A stretch of DNA of 64,000 nt from Chlorocebus sabaeus (lineage: Eukaryota > Chordata > Mammalia > Primates > Cercopithecidae): assembly GCF_047675955.1 (NCBI RefSeq), contig NC_132915.1:50668026-50732025 (forward strand), given 5' to 3'. Positions 1 through 12,640 of the stretch are shown piece after piece (position 1 is the stretch's first letter; every line of letters begins with the position of its first letter). A model generated the notes under the pieces. It worked only from the letters and a program-made list of their open reading frames with translations, ran no database searches and was not told the DNA's origin. Made by a program: the position numbers and the translations under genes.

Positions 1-1850
1 AACTTTTAACATTTCCCATAATATGTAATGTAGGATTCTACATTAGATTCTGACAGCAGTTCTGTGTGATCTAAGGAAATTCACCTAATTTCTCTGAACC
101 TTAGTCTATAGATAAATATAGAGAAGAAAATATTTGTAGTTGTGAATGTTGAACAAACATTTAAGAACACTTAAATTTCAGTATTTCTCAATGAAGGCTT
201 AAAATACAGTTATTAGTTCATTTTATTATCTTCGCACACATGTAAATATCAGAGTAGAGAGCTAACTCTGCCCCCACCCCTCAGTAACTATGTACAAAAA
301 TATGACAGTCTAAAAAATGCCATTCTGGGCAGTGTTCCAGAGAACACTGAAAAATAGTCACCCTCCAGATGAAAGAAAAATCTGGTTTATATATTCAGTC
401 AGGAAAATGCAGCTTGTGGAAATATCTGGAAGGGAAGCTAAGTCTCCTAAACTGAAGTGAAATAGACCTGTACATAGTACCCATTTTTCGATTCTGATAT
501 CTGACACGCCCTTGCCCCCCTGTTTTTCTGGATCCCAATTTTCACTCCCATATCACATTAGTTTCCTTCATCTTCCTTTAGAAATCTCCACTGTGCTCTC
601 TTCTTCACTCCTCATTAACCTGCTCTGCCTCTTCATACATCCGACTTCTGTTCCCTTGCAGGTTTTTTTTTCATCAGTTTCCCTTTAAGAGTACAAAGCC
701 ACCAATTAAAAGTAAAACGTGAGTATCAGTTTTAGTTTTTCCAGAAACTGTTATATAAGAAGTTCTTTTTCTTTTCTTCTGGCGAATATTTCTCAAAATG
801 AGGGAATGCCCCTGTTACAGTGAGGTAAGAGTAGCTGTAGGAAAAGGGGAAGATGGAAGATTCCGTTTTACTTGGGACCTATTACATTAACAGGGGCAGG
901 CAGCCACCTACTGGCCATGATGGACCAAGACAGCAGCCAAGTCTGTGGGGAGCAGGCTGTTTTCTATATGCAGAAGTGTGTCCTTGGCAGGAGATTTTTC
1001 TTCCTAGGTAAAAGGGGCTCTTTCTCGGAAAGAACTGTTCCTAATATTGGAAGAAGGCCATTTCCAAAGCTTTTGTGTCATAGAGAGGGAAAATACTCCC
1101 AGGTCAGGCAGGACATGTCCTTCGGGCAATGGACAGCTCTGTGGAGAGAGAAAGGGTCAGAATGTGTCCCTTGCCTCCAGCCTGCTCAGCGTCTCAGGGC
1201 CTCCTGACTCATCCCTCCCTCCATGTTCTGTGTTAAACTAGAAGGCAGGTGAGCCTGCCAATCGGTGTTGAATTGCAAAGAAACTCAGCAAAACATCTCC
1301 TGTTTGAAGGGACATGATCTCTTTCTTAAGAGTAAGTTCTTAGTTTTACGAATTCCTTCCTATTCTAAGATTCTATCCCTTGATTTTATATCAGGAGAAA
1401 ATCCTCACTCTTACACTGAATGATAAATAAGCTGGCATCAGTCCCACCTGACTTGGTAGTTAAAGGGAATACTGGCACAAGTAAAGAAATTTCAGAGGCC
1501 CAGTAAATGATTGCCAACTTTCACCTGTGGATTTTTGTAGGGCTAGAATTGACACATATTGAGGTGATCTGCTCAAAATTGTAATTGAGGTAGTTTATCA
1601 GAAATTGTGTGTGAATTGCCTAGGTGTTAATTGCTTAGGTAGCAGGGTGGGGTTTCAATTTGGCAGAAACCTCTCAAATATCTGCCTCAGGTTAGAGACA
1701 CAACCTTTAGACTGCCTCTCTCCTAGAGGGCCCTATTTATTATGTTAAATAATTTGATTTTTCTTTAGTCCTCCACCACTTGTGGGAAAATCAGTACAGG
1801 AGAAGGGCCAAATAGACCTTTTTAAAAAATAAACCTGGTTATGTCTTTGT
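1..1850. repeat. Intergenic unit, copy A (left part)
   Basis: No gene is seen. From about 330 on, this DNA is a diverged paralogue of three other places in the window. The stretch 335-560 matches 35870-36070, sharing the 'tatattcagtcaggaaa' string. The stretch 730-1850 matches 18516-19600, and part of it matches 38463-39250 ('caggcaggacatgtcc', 'aaaggggctctttctc'). These are non-coding duplicates of the interferon cluster, not a protein family: open frames inside are short and the reading is not conserved between copies. Positions 1-330 show nothing recognisable. Confidence 0.7.
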
Positions 1851-1854
1851 GATT

Positions 1855-4642
1855 CTTTTTTTAAAAATGTCTTTTTTTATTTTTCATTTTTGGGGCTAGA
1901 TAGTATGTGTATATTTATGAAGTACATGAGACACTTTGGTACAGGCATGCAATACCTAGTAATCACATCAGGGTAAACAGTGTATCCACACCCTCAAGCA
2001 TTTGTCCTTTTTGTGACAATCCAATTATACTGTTTCAGTTATTATAAAATGCACAATTAAATTATTTTTGACTGTAGTCACCCTGTTGTGCTACCAAAAA
2101 TTAGGTCTTATTCTTTCTAACTATTTTTTGTACCCATTAACTGTCTTAATTCCCCCGGCCCCTAACTAGCCTTCCCAACCTCTGGTAACCATCCTTTTAT
2201 CTCCATGGATTCAATTGTTTTAATTTTTAGCTTCCACAAATAAGTGAGAATTTGCAATTTGTCTTTCTGGACCTGGCTTTTCTCGCTTAACATGACGACT
2301 TCCAGTTCTATCCATGCTGTGTGAAATGACAGGATCTCACCGTTGTGTACGACTGAATAGTACTCCATTGTGTGTATCACATTTTGTTTGTCTATTCATC
2401 TGCTGATGCACAGTTAGACTGCTTCCAAATCACGGCTATTGTGAATGGTGCTGCAATAAACATGGAAGTCCACATTCTCTTCGATATGCTGATTACCTTT
2501 CTTTTGGGTATATACATAGCAGTGGGATTACTGGATCTTATGATAGATCTATTTTTAGTTTTTGATGAACCTCAAAACTCTTCTCCATAGTGGTTGTACT
2601 AATTTTCATTCCTACCAACAGTTTATAAGGGTTCCCTTTTCTTCATATCCTTGCTAGCATTTGTTATTGGCTGACTTTTGGATAAAAGCCATTTTAACTG
2701 GGGTGAGATAACCTCTCTATAGTTTTGATTTGCATTTCTCTGATGATCGATGATGTTGAGTACCTTTTAATATACCTGTTTGTTATTTGTATGTCTCCTT
2801 TTGAGAAATTTCCATTCAGATCTTTTGACCATTTTTAAGTCCGATTATTAGATTTCTTTTCCTATAGAGTTGTTTGAAATCATTATATATTTATTTGAAG
2901 TTATTTGAAGTTTTTCTTTTCTGTTGATGTTATAATGATAAACTTCCCTCTTAGTACTGCTTTTGCTGTATCCCATAAATTCTGATATGTCATGTTTTCA
3001 TTATCATTTGTTTCAAGACATTTTTCATTTTTCTTAATTTTTTTATTGACGCATGGGACATTCAGGAGCATATTGTTTAATTTTCATGTTTTTGTATTGC
3101 AAAATTCCTCCTGTTATTGATTTTTAGTTTTGTTCCATTGTGGTCAGAGAAGATGCTTTGTAGCATTTCATTTTTAAAAATGTTTTAAGACTTGTTTTGT
3201 GGTCTGTCTTTGAGAATGATCCATGTGTTTAGGAGGATAATGTGTACTCTGCAGCTATATGATGAAATGTTTCCTAAATATCTCTTAGATTTATTTGGAC
3301 TAGAGTGCAGAATAAGTCTGATGTTTCTTTGTTGATTTTCTGTCTGGAAGATCTGTCCACTGCTGAAAGTGGGGTGTTGAAGTCTCCAGTTATTACTGTA
3401 TTTGGATCTACCTCTTGATTTAACTCTAATAATATTGGCTTTATATATATGGGTGTGCTAGTGTTTTAATATATTTGCGGTTGTTATATCCTTCTGCTGA
3501 ATTGACCCTTTTATCATTATATAGTGACCTACTTTGTCTCTTCTTATACTTTTGGTCTTAAAATATTTTTTGTTTGATATAAGTATAGTTACTCCTGCTC
3601 TTTTTTGGTTTCCATTGGCATGGAGTATCTTTTTCCATCCCTTTATTTTCAGTCTATGCATGTCTTTATAGGTGATATAGGTGAAATAAGTGAAGTGTGT
3701 TTCTTGTAGACAACCTATCACTGAGTCTTGCTTTTCTTATCTACTCAGACACTCTATGTCTTTTGCTGGGAGCGATAAGTCCATTTCCATTCAATGTTAT
3801 AATTGATAAATAAGGGTTTACTCCTGCCATTTTGTTATTTGTTTTGTTTCCCCCTTGTTTTGTTTTATTCTCTTTCTTTTTTCCTTCCTTTCTGTCTTCC
3901 TTTCTCATTTGAGGTGATTTTCTCATGTGATATAATTTAGTTTCTGACTTTTCTTTTCTTTATGTGTTACAAGTTATTAAATTTGAGGTTACCATGAGGC
4001 TTGCAAATACTATCAAATAACCATTTTAAGCAGATAACAACTTCTGTTTGTGTAAATCAATAAATCAATAAACAAGCAAAGAGAAAACTAATATAAACTC
4101 TGCACCTTAACTTCATCTCCCTGCATTTTAGCTTAATGTTGCTTCTATTTCTATCTTATTGGATTGTTTATGCCTTAAAATTTGTTAGACATATTATTTT
4201 CAATTGGTTCATTTTTTATTTTTCTACTTAAGAGTAGTTTACACACCACAGTTTCAGTGTTATAATATTCCATGTGATTCTGTATATTTACTATTACCAG
4301 TGACTTTTGTAACTTCAGATTATTTCTTACTTCTCATTAATGTCCTTTCCTTTCTAATTGAAGTACTGCTTTAGCATTTTTGTAGCACAGGTCTGACATT
4401 CATGAAATCCCTCAGATTTTGTTTGAGAACGTCTTTTCTTCTCTTTCATGTTTGAAAGGTGTTCTGGGAAGGCTTTCCAGACATTTGAAAAAACTTGGGT
4501 GTTGCTGTTTCTGCTTTTGGGGGCACCCCAAGTCCAGTAATGCTGTTTCTTATGGACTTGCAGACTTAACACCTTGATGGTCTTGGACCAGATCTGGGAG
4601 AATTATCTGGATTACAAGGCAGGTACTCTTGTTCTCTTCCCT

Positions 4643-4693
<51 letters not shown>

Positions 4694-5728
4694 CTGAGCC
4701 ACCTGGAGCTGGGGGTGGAGTGCCAGAGCTGCACCCCTGTGGCTACCACCGCTAGGACTGCACTAGGTCAGACCTGAAGCCAGCACTGCACTAGGTTTCA
4801 CCCAAGCCCTGCTGTAGGCACTCCCTGGCTACTGCCTATGTTTGCTCAAGGACCTGGGGGTCTACAATAAAAAGATGGCAAAGTCAGCCAGGCCTGTGTT
4901 CTGCCTTTCAGGACAGCGAGTTTCCCCAGGCCCCTGCACATCCAGAGTTGCCATCCTAGAGACAGGACTAGAATCAAAAACCCTAGAAATGTACCTGGTG
5001 TTCCATTCTACTGCAGCTGAGCTAGCCCTCAAACCACATGACACAGAGCTTTCCACTCTTCTCTCCCCTTTCCACAGTCAGAGGAGCCTCATCACACGGC
5101 CACCACCACTACCACCAGCTCATGAGAAGTACTGCCAGTCTACTAATGATGTTCAGTTAAGGACCCAGGACTCCTCAGTCAGCTTCTGGTGAATGCCGTC
5201 AAGCCTGGGATACAGTCTTCAGAAAAATGGGCTACCCTTTGGCTTAGGGCAGATCCATAAATATTGTCTGAGAGCCAAGTCCTGAAATCAGGGCCCCAAG
5301 AGCACACTTGGTGTTCCACTACCTTGTTGCCAACCTGGTACCTAAGGTGTAAGACAAAATCCCTTTACTTTTCTGTTTGTTTTTCTCAAGCAGAAGGAGT
5401 CCCTCACTGTAGTCACCACAGCTGGGAATATGCTCGTTCTCACTTGAAGTCAGTATGTCTCAGAGACCCACCCAAGGCCTGTGGTATACTACCTGGATAG
5501 TGTCACTACTTTTACAGGGCTCAAGGGCTCTTTAGTCAGTAGATGATGAATCTTCCCTGAACTGGGTTCTTCATTTCAGCAGCAGGCTTCCTTCTGGCCC
5601 AAGGTGTGTCTAGAAATGTCATCTGGAAACTAGGGTCTTGAATGGGTGACTCACGACCCTGAATGGTACCATATCCACTGTGGCTGAACTGGTATCCAAG
5701 ATGCAAGACAAAGTCCTGTTTACCCTTC
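1855..5728 (-). mobile_element. Old LINE-1, 3' end through 5' region
   Basis: An L1 lies on the minus strand. Its 3' end is near 1855. The C-terminal end of ORF2 is visible at 2162-2380 (a MEYYS motif followed by a WIELE-like stretch). The endonuclease N-terminus is at 3458-3926, where the minus frame reads LNGNGL, then CLQETHF and GHYIMIKGS. ORF2 is broken and internally shortened near 2820-2900. From about 3930 to 4630 the sequence resembles the L1 inter-ORF/ORF1 region. After a CT tract comes the GC-richer 5' UTR, which resumes at 8013 beyond an inserted MaLR provirus. This is a dead element of an older L1M-type subfamily. Confidence 0.8.
4645..4690. repeat. (CT)n microsatellite
   Basis: Twenty-three uninterrupted CT units lie between the ORF1-side and 5'-UTR-side parts of the old L1. 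Confidence 0.95.
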
Positions 5729-8012
5729 TGGTATGGTTTGGTTGTATCCTCACCCAAATCTCAACTTGAAGTGTATCTCCCAGAACTCCCACATGTTGTG
5801 GGAGGGACCCAGGGGGAGGTAATTGAATCATGAGAGTCGGTCTTTCCCATGCTATTCTTGTGATAGTGAATAAGTGTTACAAGATCTGATGGGTTTATCA
5901 GGGGTTTTCGCTTTTGCTACTTCCTCATTTTTCTCTCACCACTGCCATGTAAGAAGTGTCTTTGGCCTCCCACCTTGATTCTGAGGCCTCCCCAGCCATG
6001 TGGAACTGTAAGCCCAATTAAACCTATTTTTTTCCCCCTCAGTTTTCACTATGTCTTTATCAGCAGTACGAAAACAAATTAATACAGTAAATTGGTACTA
6101 GGAGTGGGGCATTGCTGAAAAGATACTCAAAAATGTGGAAGCGAACTTGGAACTGGGTAACAAGCAGAGGTTGGAAGAGTATGGAGGACTCAAAAGAAGA
6201 CAAGAATATGTGGGAAAGTTTGGAGCTTCCTAGAGACTTGTTGAATGACTTTGCCAAAAATGCTGATAACGATATGGACAGTAAGATCCAGGCTGACGTC
6301 GTCTCAGGTGGAGATGAGGAACTTGTTGGGAACTGGAGCAAAGGTTACTCTTGTTATGTTTTTGCAATGAGACTTTTAACATTTTGCCCCTGCCCTAGAG
6401 ATTTGCAGAACTTTGAACTTGGGAGAGATGATTTCAGGTATCTGGTGGAAGAAATTTCTAAGCAGCAAAGCATTCAAAGAGTGACTTGGGTACTGTTAAA
6501 AGCATTCCGTTTTAAAAGGAAAACAGCATAAAAGTTCAGAAAATTTGCAGCCTGACAATGTGATAGAAAAGAAAAATCTATTTTCTGGGGAGAAATTCAA
6601 GTTGGCTTCAGAAATTTGCATAAGTAGCAAGGATCCTAATGTTAATCCCCAAGACCATGGGGAAAATGTCTCCAGGGAATGTCAGAGGTCCTCATGGCAG
6701 CCCATCCCATCACAAGCCTGGAGGACCAAGAGGAAAAAGTGGTTTCATGGGCTGGGTCCCAGGGTCCCCATGGTGTGTACAGCCTAGGGACTTGGTGCCC
6801 TGTGTTCCAGCTGCTCCAGTCATGGCTTAAAGGAGCCAACGTAGAGCTCAGGCTGTGACTTCAGAGGGTGGAAGCCCCAAGCCTTGGCAGCTTCCATGTG
6901 GTGTTGAGCCTGAGGGTGCACAGAAGTCAAGAATTGAGGTTTGGGAACCTCTACCTAGATTTCAGAAGATGTATGGAAATGCCTGGATGCCCAGGCAATA
7001 GTTCGCTGCAGAGGTGAGGCCCTCATGAAGAACATTTGCTAGGGCAGTGCGGAAGGGAAATGTGGGGTTGGAGCACCCACACAAAGTCCCTACTGGGGCA
7101 CTGCCTAGTGGAGATTTGAGGAGAAGGCCACCGTCCTCCAGACCCCAGAATGGTAGATCCACCGACAGCTTGTACAATTAACCTGGAAAAGCTGCAGACA
7201 CTCAATACCAGCCAATGAAGGCAGCCAGGAGGTAGACCGTACCCTTCAAAGCCACAGGAGTGGAGCTGGCCAAGATCATGGGAACCCACCTTTTGCATCA
7301 GCGAAAGTCCTGGATGTGAGACCTGGAGTCAAAGGAGATCATTTCAGAGCTTAAACATTTGACTGCCCCACTAGATTTTGGACTTACATGGGCCCCTGGA
7401 GCCCCTTTGTTTTGGCCAATTTCTCCCATTTGGAAGGGCTGTATTTACCCACTACCTGTACCTCCATTGTGTCTAGGAAGTAATTAGCTTGCTGTTGACT
7501 TTACAGGCTCGTAGGTGGAAGGGACTTGCCTTGCTTCAGATGAGACTTTCGACTGGACTTTTGGATTGATGCTGAAGTGAGCCTGGGGGACTGTTGAGAA
7601 GGCATGATTGGTTTTGAAATGTGAGGACATGAGATTTTGAGGGGCCAGGGGTGGGATGATATGGTTTGGCTGTATCCTCACCCAAATATCAACTTGAATT
7701 GTATCTCTTAGAATTCCCCCATGTTATGGGCAGGACCAAGGGGGCGGTAATTGAATCATGGGGGTCGGTCTTTCCCATGGTATTCTCATGATAGTGAATA
7801 AGTCTCATGAGATCTGATGGGTTTATCAAGCATTTCTGCTTTTGCTTCTTCCTCATTTTTCTCTTGCCAGCACCATGAAAGAAGTGCCTTTCACCTCCTG
7901 CCATGATTCTGAGGCCTCCCCAGCTATGTGGAACTAACTGTAAATCCAATTAAACCTCTTTTTGTTCTTAGTTTCAGGTATGTCTTTATCAGCAGCATGA
8001 AAACAAAATAAT
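5729..8012 (+). mobile_element. MaLR (THE1/MST-type) retroviral element with both LTRs
   Basis: Two direct copies of a roughly 355-bp LTR flank a roughly 1.57-kb internal region. The 5' LTR is at about 5729-6087 and the 3' LTR at about 7657-8012. Both begin with the 'tatggtttgg' motif, contain 'gaggcctccccagc', and end with 'gtctttatcagcag' plus an AT-rich tail. The first LTR is followed by 'taaattggtac', the typical start of THE1/MST internal sequence. A 139-codon open frame at 6112-6531 is a remnant of the internal MaLR reading frame, which is not known to encode working proteins. The element sits inside the old minus-strand L1 and is therefore younger than it. No functional retroviral gene is present. 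Confidence 0.88.
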
Positions 8013-8700
8013 TTATCTCCCCTCTCCTTTCTTTAAGCAGAAGGAAGGGTCTCATTTGGAGTTCTGAACTGTGCTACCTGGGGATATGGTAGAAGTGTTG
8101 CAAGTACTCCTTTAACCTTTCTTGCTGGTATCTCAGTAGGTCGCATGTCCCCTTCCTGTTCACTGCCTCTCAGCCCAGCTCAGCACTAGGACTTGCTTAG
8201 GAATTACAGTCCTTGTGGCTGAGGCTGCCTTTCAAATTTATTTAGGGTTTCAGAGTCCTTTAGTCCCTGGTGGGGAGGTTTTCTGGAATTCAATCTTCCA
8301 TCACTGGGATAAGATATTTCCCTCTGGCTAGGGCTGGTTCAAATGCTCCCTCTATGGGCAGGCACAGCTGAGGACAGCCGCGTACTGCTTTCTGCTGTCA
8401 GAGGGCAGCCATGAATTTAATGCAAGTCTCACTAACTGTACTCTCCCTCTCCCAAGTACACAGATTCTCCATGCCATGTGGCTGCTGCTAGGGATGGAGG
8501 CAGTGTGGCATCTTTCCTACCCTCTCCAGTGCCTCTTTTAGTGATATAGAGTTAAAATCAGACACTGTGAGTGCTCACAAGATTTTTGGTTCCTATGAAG
8601 ATGCTCCCTTTGTAGAGACAGTTGTCAAATTTGGTGTTCCTAAGGAGAGGGTGGGACCGTCGATGGTGCCCTCCCTTCAGCCACCTTGCTCCACCTACTG
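8013..8700 (-). mobile_element. Old LINE-1, 5' UTR continuation
   Basis: This continues the L1 interrupted at 5728. The 'aagcagaaggaa' string just after the junction repeats a motif seen earlier at about 5391. The block ends near 'ccttgctccacct' (about 8685), which resembles the extreme 5' end of L1M-type UTRs read on the opposite strand. Confidence 0.65.
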
Positions 8701-10130
8701 TAATGTCTTTCAAATGTTATAACCTCTTTCATTTTTTTCAGTGCTTTAAAAAATTTATATTCAGATTGTTGTAAAAGTTTATGACTCGGCTCCAAACTGT
8801 CACCTTGCCTTGGAAATCTCCATAGTCATATCTTGCATCATATCCTGGAGTTATTAACCAGTTATGTGTTCTACAGTAATCGGGAATCAAGCAGTGGGTC
8901 TGGAGGACCAGGACAGAGAGTGAAGTTGGAGGGTAGTGAGTGCTGAGATGCCCCACCCATTCAGGTCCCTCTGTAGAGCCAAACATTACTTCCCCTTACA
9001 CTCCCGACCCAGCTGAGGTGCATGTAGTCTACCTGAGAAGGGCCACAGGGAGCGTGGAGAAGCACTCCAGTTCCCATGGAGGCTTGGCAAGGGCTAACTA
9101 AGCAGCACTAGCTGGAGACAGCTACGTTTTTAGAGCCTTGGAGGCAAGAGTGTGAATATGACCTTGCTTTGACCCCTCCTGCCAGGTGATGAGCTGTGGG
9201 GGGTGAAGACCCACTGATGTCCAGTCAGGTCACAAAATGCAGTAAATGGAAGGAGGCCTGCTCCCATACTTATGACTCAAAGAACTAGTAAAGATTACAG
9301 GAGCTCATCTGTGCCTATGTTTAGACATTTCCATGTTCTGATTCCCGTAAGAGGAGACTGCACCAGACATAGGACTCTCATTTGTTTAAAAACAAAAAAC
9401 AAAAAACAAAAAACAGCATACATCATGGGCATAAAAAAGTTGAAAAAAAGAGGAGCAGTTTGATATCTTGGAAGGAGAATAGAGATTTTTAAAACATTGA
9501 CTGCAACAGTGGCAGGTCCTCAAGAGATGGAACTACATGAATGGGCAGATGGAGTCAACTGTTCAGATCCTCTGGTCATAGAGAGGAAGAGAATATTGAA
9601 AGTGGATGAAGATTGAAGCACAGAGTCCTCTCACAGAGACATGGCCAACATCAGTGACTCCAGCATGGGAGACACTGACAGACCACAGTAGCCTGCAGAG
9701 TATTGGAAGGGACAAGGCTTATGCTAGTGCCAGCTGCCAATTGCTGTTTCCTCTTAAGGACCTAGCAAGTCATCACTCCATAGGGAAAATTATTCCATGA
9801 AGCCAGTGCAATCTAAGACATCTCTTAAATTTTGATTATAATGCAGCCTCCTTTAACACTAAAACAAAAGGAAGCAATACCTGAACAGAAGGGACACATC
9901 AGGTATTTGAGTATATTTAGCAGCAAGTAGGGCAGAGCCTTCTAAGCAGGACAGATACTAGTAACGTGCATATTTGAAGATCATAGTAACTAATGACAGC
10001 AAAGACCTTTGTCAATATTCATTTAATGAAAATAATTGAAAATAAAACATTGGCAGTTTGATTCCCTTTCTTTTCTTTCCAGTTGGTACATTCTGCAATG
10101 AGTCAGCATATTTAGAATTTGGAATTCTTC
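8701..10130. repeat. Intergenic unit, copy A (right part)
   Basis: No gene is seen. This is paralogous to 19680-21050 (copy B) and 39290-40500 (copy C). Shared landmarks are the 'tcatatcttgcatcatatc' type string, the 'cactgatgtccagt' string shared with copy C, and 'aacatcagtgactcca...gacac' together with 'gggaaaattattcc'. The L1 plus MaLR block at 1855-8700 separates this half from the left part of copy A. It contains a short (caaaaaa)n tract near 9390. Confidence 0.7.
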
Positions 10131-10960
10131 CTGAAGATTAGAGTCCATAAAACAAAAACAAAAAAATCAAATTTAAATAAGTAATAAATTAGAACTATTA
10201 GCCATTAGTGTATTATATAGTACCCTGTGACAGCTAATCATGAAGCTGGTGATGATGAAATCTTTAAAGAATCAGACAAGACAACTATACACAATTCATC
10301 TCTTGTGGTGTAAAAGGAAACTCCAATTGTGCCTGTTAAAGGAGTTTTAACGAGCTCCGCTTGCTGTGATTTCATGCGAAGCAAGCTACATCCTGTACTG
10401 ATGGCACTCAGGCACCATCCCAACTCCCCAAATGACCAAGACACCTTGACAGGGATTATTGTCAGAGCATCTGGGTTATAGGGACAAGAGTGACTGTTTT
10501 AGATGCTAATCTGCCATGTGACTCCTGATTAATCCCAAGTCTGGGAGTGCCTCCAAGATATCTAGTTAATGCATGACTCTTTACGTGGAAACACCTGTTT
10601 ACTGTAAGTCAAACTTTTCCTCCATAACAAGTCTTGACGTTGCAGAAATCATAGACTGTGACACTCTAAGCATTCTCTCAGCCACCTACACATTCCTTCC
10701 AGAGCAGATATACTTTTCCCCCAAGATACAACCCCTGGGTCCAGGGGGCTGCAACATTGAGACCTACTTGTCTTGCTGCTACGCAATGACACGTTTCTGT
10801 CTGTAAGCTCCCCAGAAAATTACCCCTTACCAACAAACTAAATTTATCTGCCTTGCTCTTTGGTTTCTGGGCTCCTTTGGCATTTGGGGAGTGCTTTGCA
10901 TATATAGCCTTTTCATGGAATGGGGTCTTTGCACATATTAACTGAATGTGCAGTCTGGGG
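10131..10960 (+). mobile_element. Putative LTR sequence upstream of truncated IFNW
   Basis: The block is unlike the intergenic unit or any interferon 5' flank. Features that look LTR-like are a 'gcatatatagcc' TATA-type box near 10897 and a CT- and G-rich stretch before it ('gccttgctctttggtttctg'). The right edge coincides with the point where interferon-omega homology begins (10961). I cannot name the family and cannot see target duplications, so the boundaries are approximate. It may instead be several fused repeats. Confidence 0.4.
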
Positions 10961-11299
10961 ATGCTGCAGCAGATCTTCAGCCTCTTCCACACAGAGCGCT
11001 CCTCTGCTGCCTGGAACACGACCCTCCCGGACCAACTCCATACTGGACTTCATCAGCAGCTGGAATACCTGGAGACCTGCTTGGTGCAGGCAGTAGGAGA
11101 GGGAGAATCTGCTGGGGTGATTGGGAGCCCTACACTGGCCTTGAGAAGGTACTTCCAGGGAATCCGTCTCTTCTTGAAAAAGAAACACAGTGACTGTGCC
11201 TGGGAAGTTGTCAGAGTGGAAATCATGAGATCCTTCTCTTTATCAACAAACTCACAACAAAGATTGAGAAGTAAGGAAGGAAACATGGAGTACTCTTGA
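10961..11299 (+). pseudogene. Interferon-omega pseudogene, 5'-truncated
   Basis: Only the second half of an intronless interferon-omega gene remains. Homology starts at the MLQQIFSLFHTERSSAAW segment (helix C of type I interferons) and runs in frame for 112 codons to a TGA at 11297-11299. It keeps the ETC and SDCAWEVV cysteines (equivalent to Cys99 and Cys139) and an N-T-T sequon where IFN-omega is glycosylated. It has lost the promoter, the signal peptide, helices A-B, Cys1 and Cys29, so neither conserved disulfide can form. Relative to IFNW1, as recalled, one codon is missing before SDCAW. An ATG at 10946 is in frame just upstream, in non-interferon sequence. An open 3' half is notable for a pseudogene, but secretion and folding are not expected. 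It is one of the IFNWP loci; I cannot assign the number. Confidence 0.88.
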
Positions 11300-12640
11300 A
11301 ATAATTCTCATTGACTAATCTGCCATGTCACACTTGTACATGTGATCTTGGATGTTTTAAAAGACTCATTTCTGCTTTAGTTACTGAATTGGTTGAGATA
11401 AATTCAGCAAATACTTCATCAGTATATTAAGCAAGTATATGTTCAAAACATTCAGCTCCAGTGGCATGGGACTCTAAGAGATGACTCCCCTGATGTTATT
11501 TATTTATTTCCATTGTTTTGCATCTACTGTGTTTATAATATTTAGATATTTTACATATAACATGTTAATCTTCACATTGTATTAACATTTACAAAATATG
11601 TTCACCATTTAATGTTATTAAATTTGCAGTTTTGATTTATTAAATGTTTATCAAATAAAATTTTCATTTTGTTTATTCTAAAACCTAAGTCAAATTGAAG
11701 AAAGGATTTCAAAATTTAATTGTTCATTCATTCCATTCACATTATATTTATGAACTAAGTAAGTGGCAGACTGTAGAAATTCCTTCAAGTAATACAGGTG
11801 GCTAGAGCATACAGTTTCTGCTGTGTTGGAATTCTCAGTCTAAGAGGGAAGGAGACATAAAAACCATACTAATGTTTATATCATTTCAATTATATTAAGT
11901 GCTTCAGAGAGAAGTAAAGGAAAATTATGTTCTCACACCAGAATCTTTAGGTGTAAATGATGCTGGGAAGGGGAAAAAAATTGATGTTCTTCCCAAAGCG
12001 CCTGGGAGACATGAAAGTGCAGAGGTTTTATTGGCAGTTGGGAATGCTGGCCTAGAATGAACAAATACCATGGGCATAGGTATTACTTTAAGATTCTTTA
12101 TTGTGTTTCTGGTAATGAGGGCATGGGAATGGATGTGATCACATATAAATAAGGGGAGAAAATTAGATGAAGACTAATCTATGTTCTGCAGACTGTTAAT
12201 ATTTAAAGGTACAGCAGAGAAGGAGAGTCTACAAAAGACACTGAGATTGAGTGGCCAGTGCACTTAGATTAAGAAATAAGGAAGAATGAGGGAGAGACTA
12301 ATGAAGGGAACAGTAGTGCTTTCAGGGAAGATGGAGACTGACCTGTTCTACTGGACCTGAAACATACTCCACCACTGATCTTAGGATGATCTGGTTTTGC
12401 AGAATGAATGGGACAGAGACCAGATGGGAGTAGTTTGAAGACGAAACACAAGAAGTGGCATTAGGTGTGGTATGTATAGAAGGTCATCTTGGAAATCTTG
12501 TTTGTGGTGTTAGGAAATAGGGTGATACCTGGAGAATAGTGTGGGTTAACATCACCATGCATATGTTTCAAATGTTTTCTAAGCATCATTTTCAAAGAAT
12601 AGCTGAATTTGAGTAAAACTTTTAAATATTTCTTGAGATA
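11300..12640 (+). other. 3' flank of truncated IFNW, paralogous to the second IFNW flank
   Basis: No gene is seen. This is the old 3' UTR and downstream DNA of the omega pseudogene. It has an AU-rich stretch with overlapping ATTTA motifs at about 11498-11509 and an AATAAA at 11654-11659. It aligns along its length with 46417-47740 downstream of the other omega pseudogene, for example 'cagtctaagagggaaggag' at about 11836 and about 46939. The two pseudogenes therefore share a duplication that included about 1.3 kb of flank. Confidence 0.75.

Noticed and set aside
872..1241. Overlapping 111- and 64-codon frames
   Set aside because: They lie in duplicated intergenic DNA and are not open in the paralogous copies at 18.7 and 38.5 kb.
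4842..5192. 116-codon frame
   Set aside because: It falls in GC-richer L1 5' UTR-like sequence with an antisense frame of similar quality.
6112..6531. 139-codon frame as a cellular gene
   Set aside because: It lies between the two LTRs of the MaLR element and is internal MaLR sequence.
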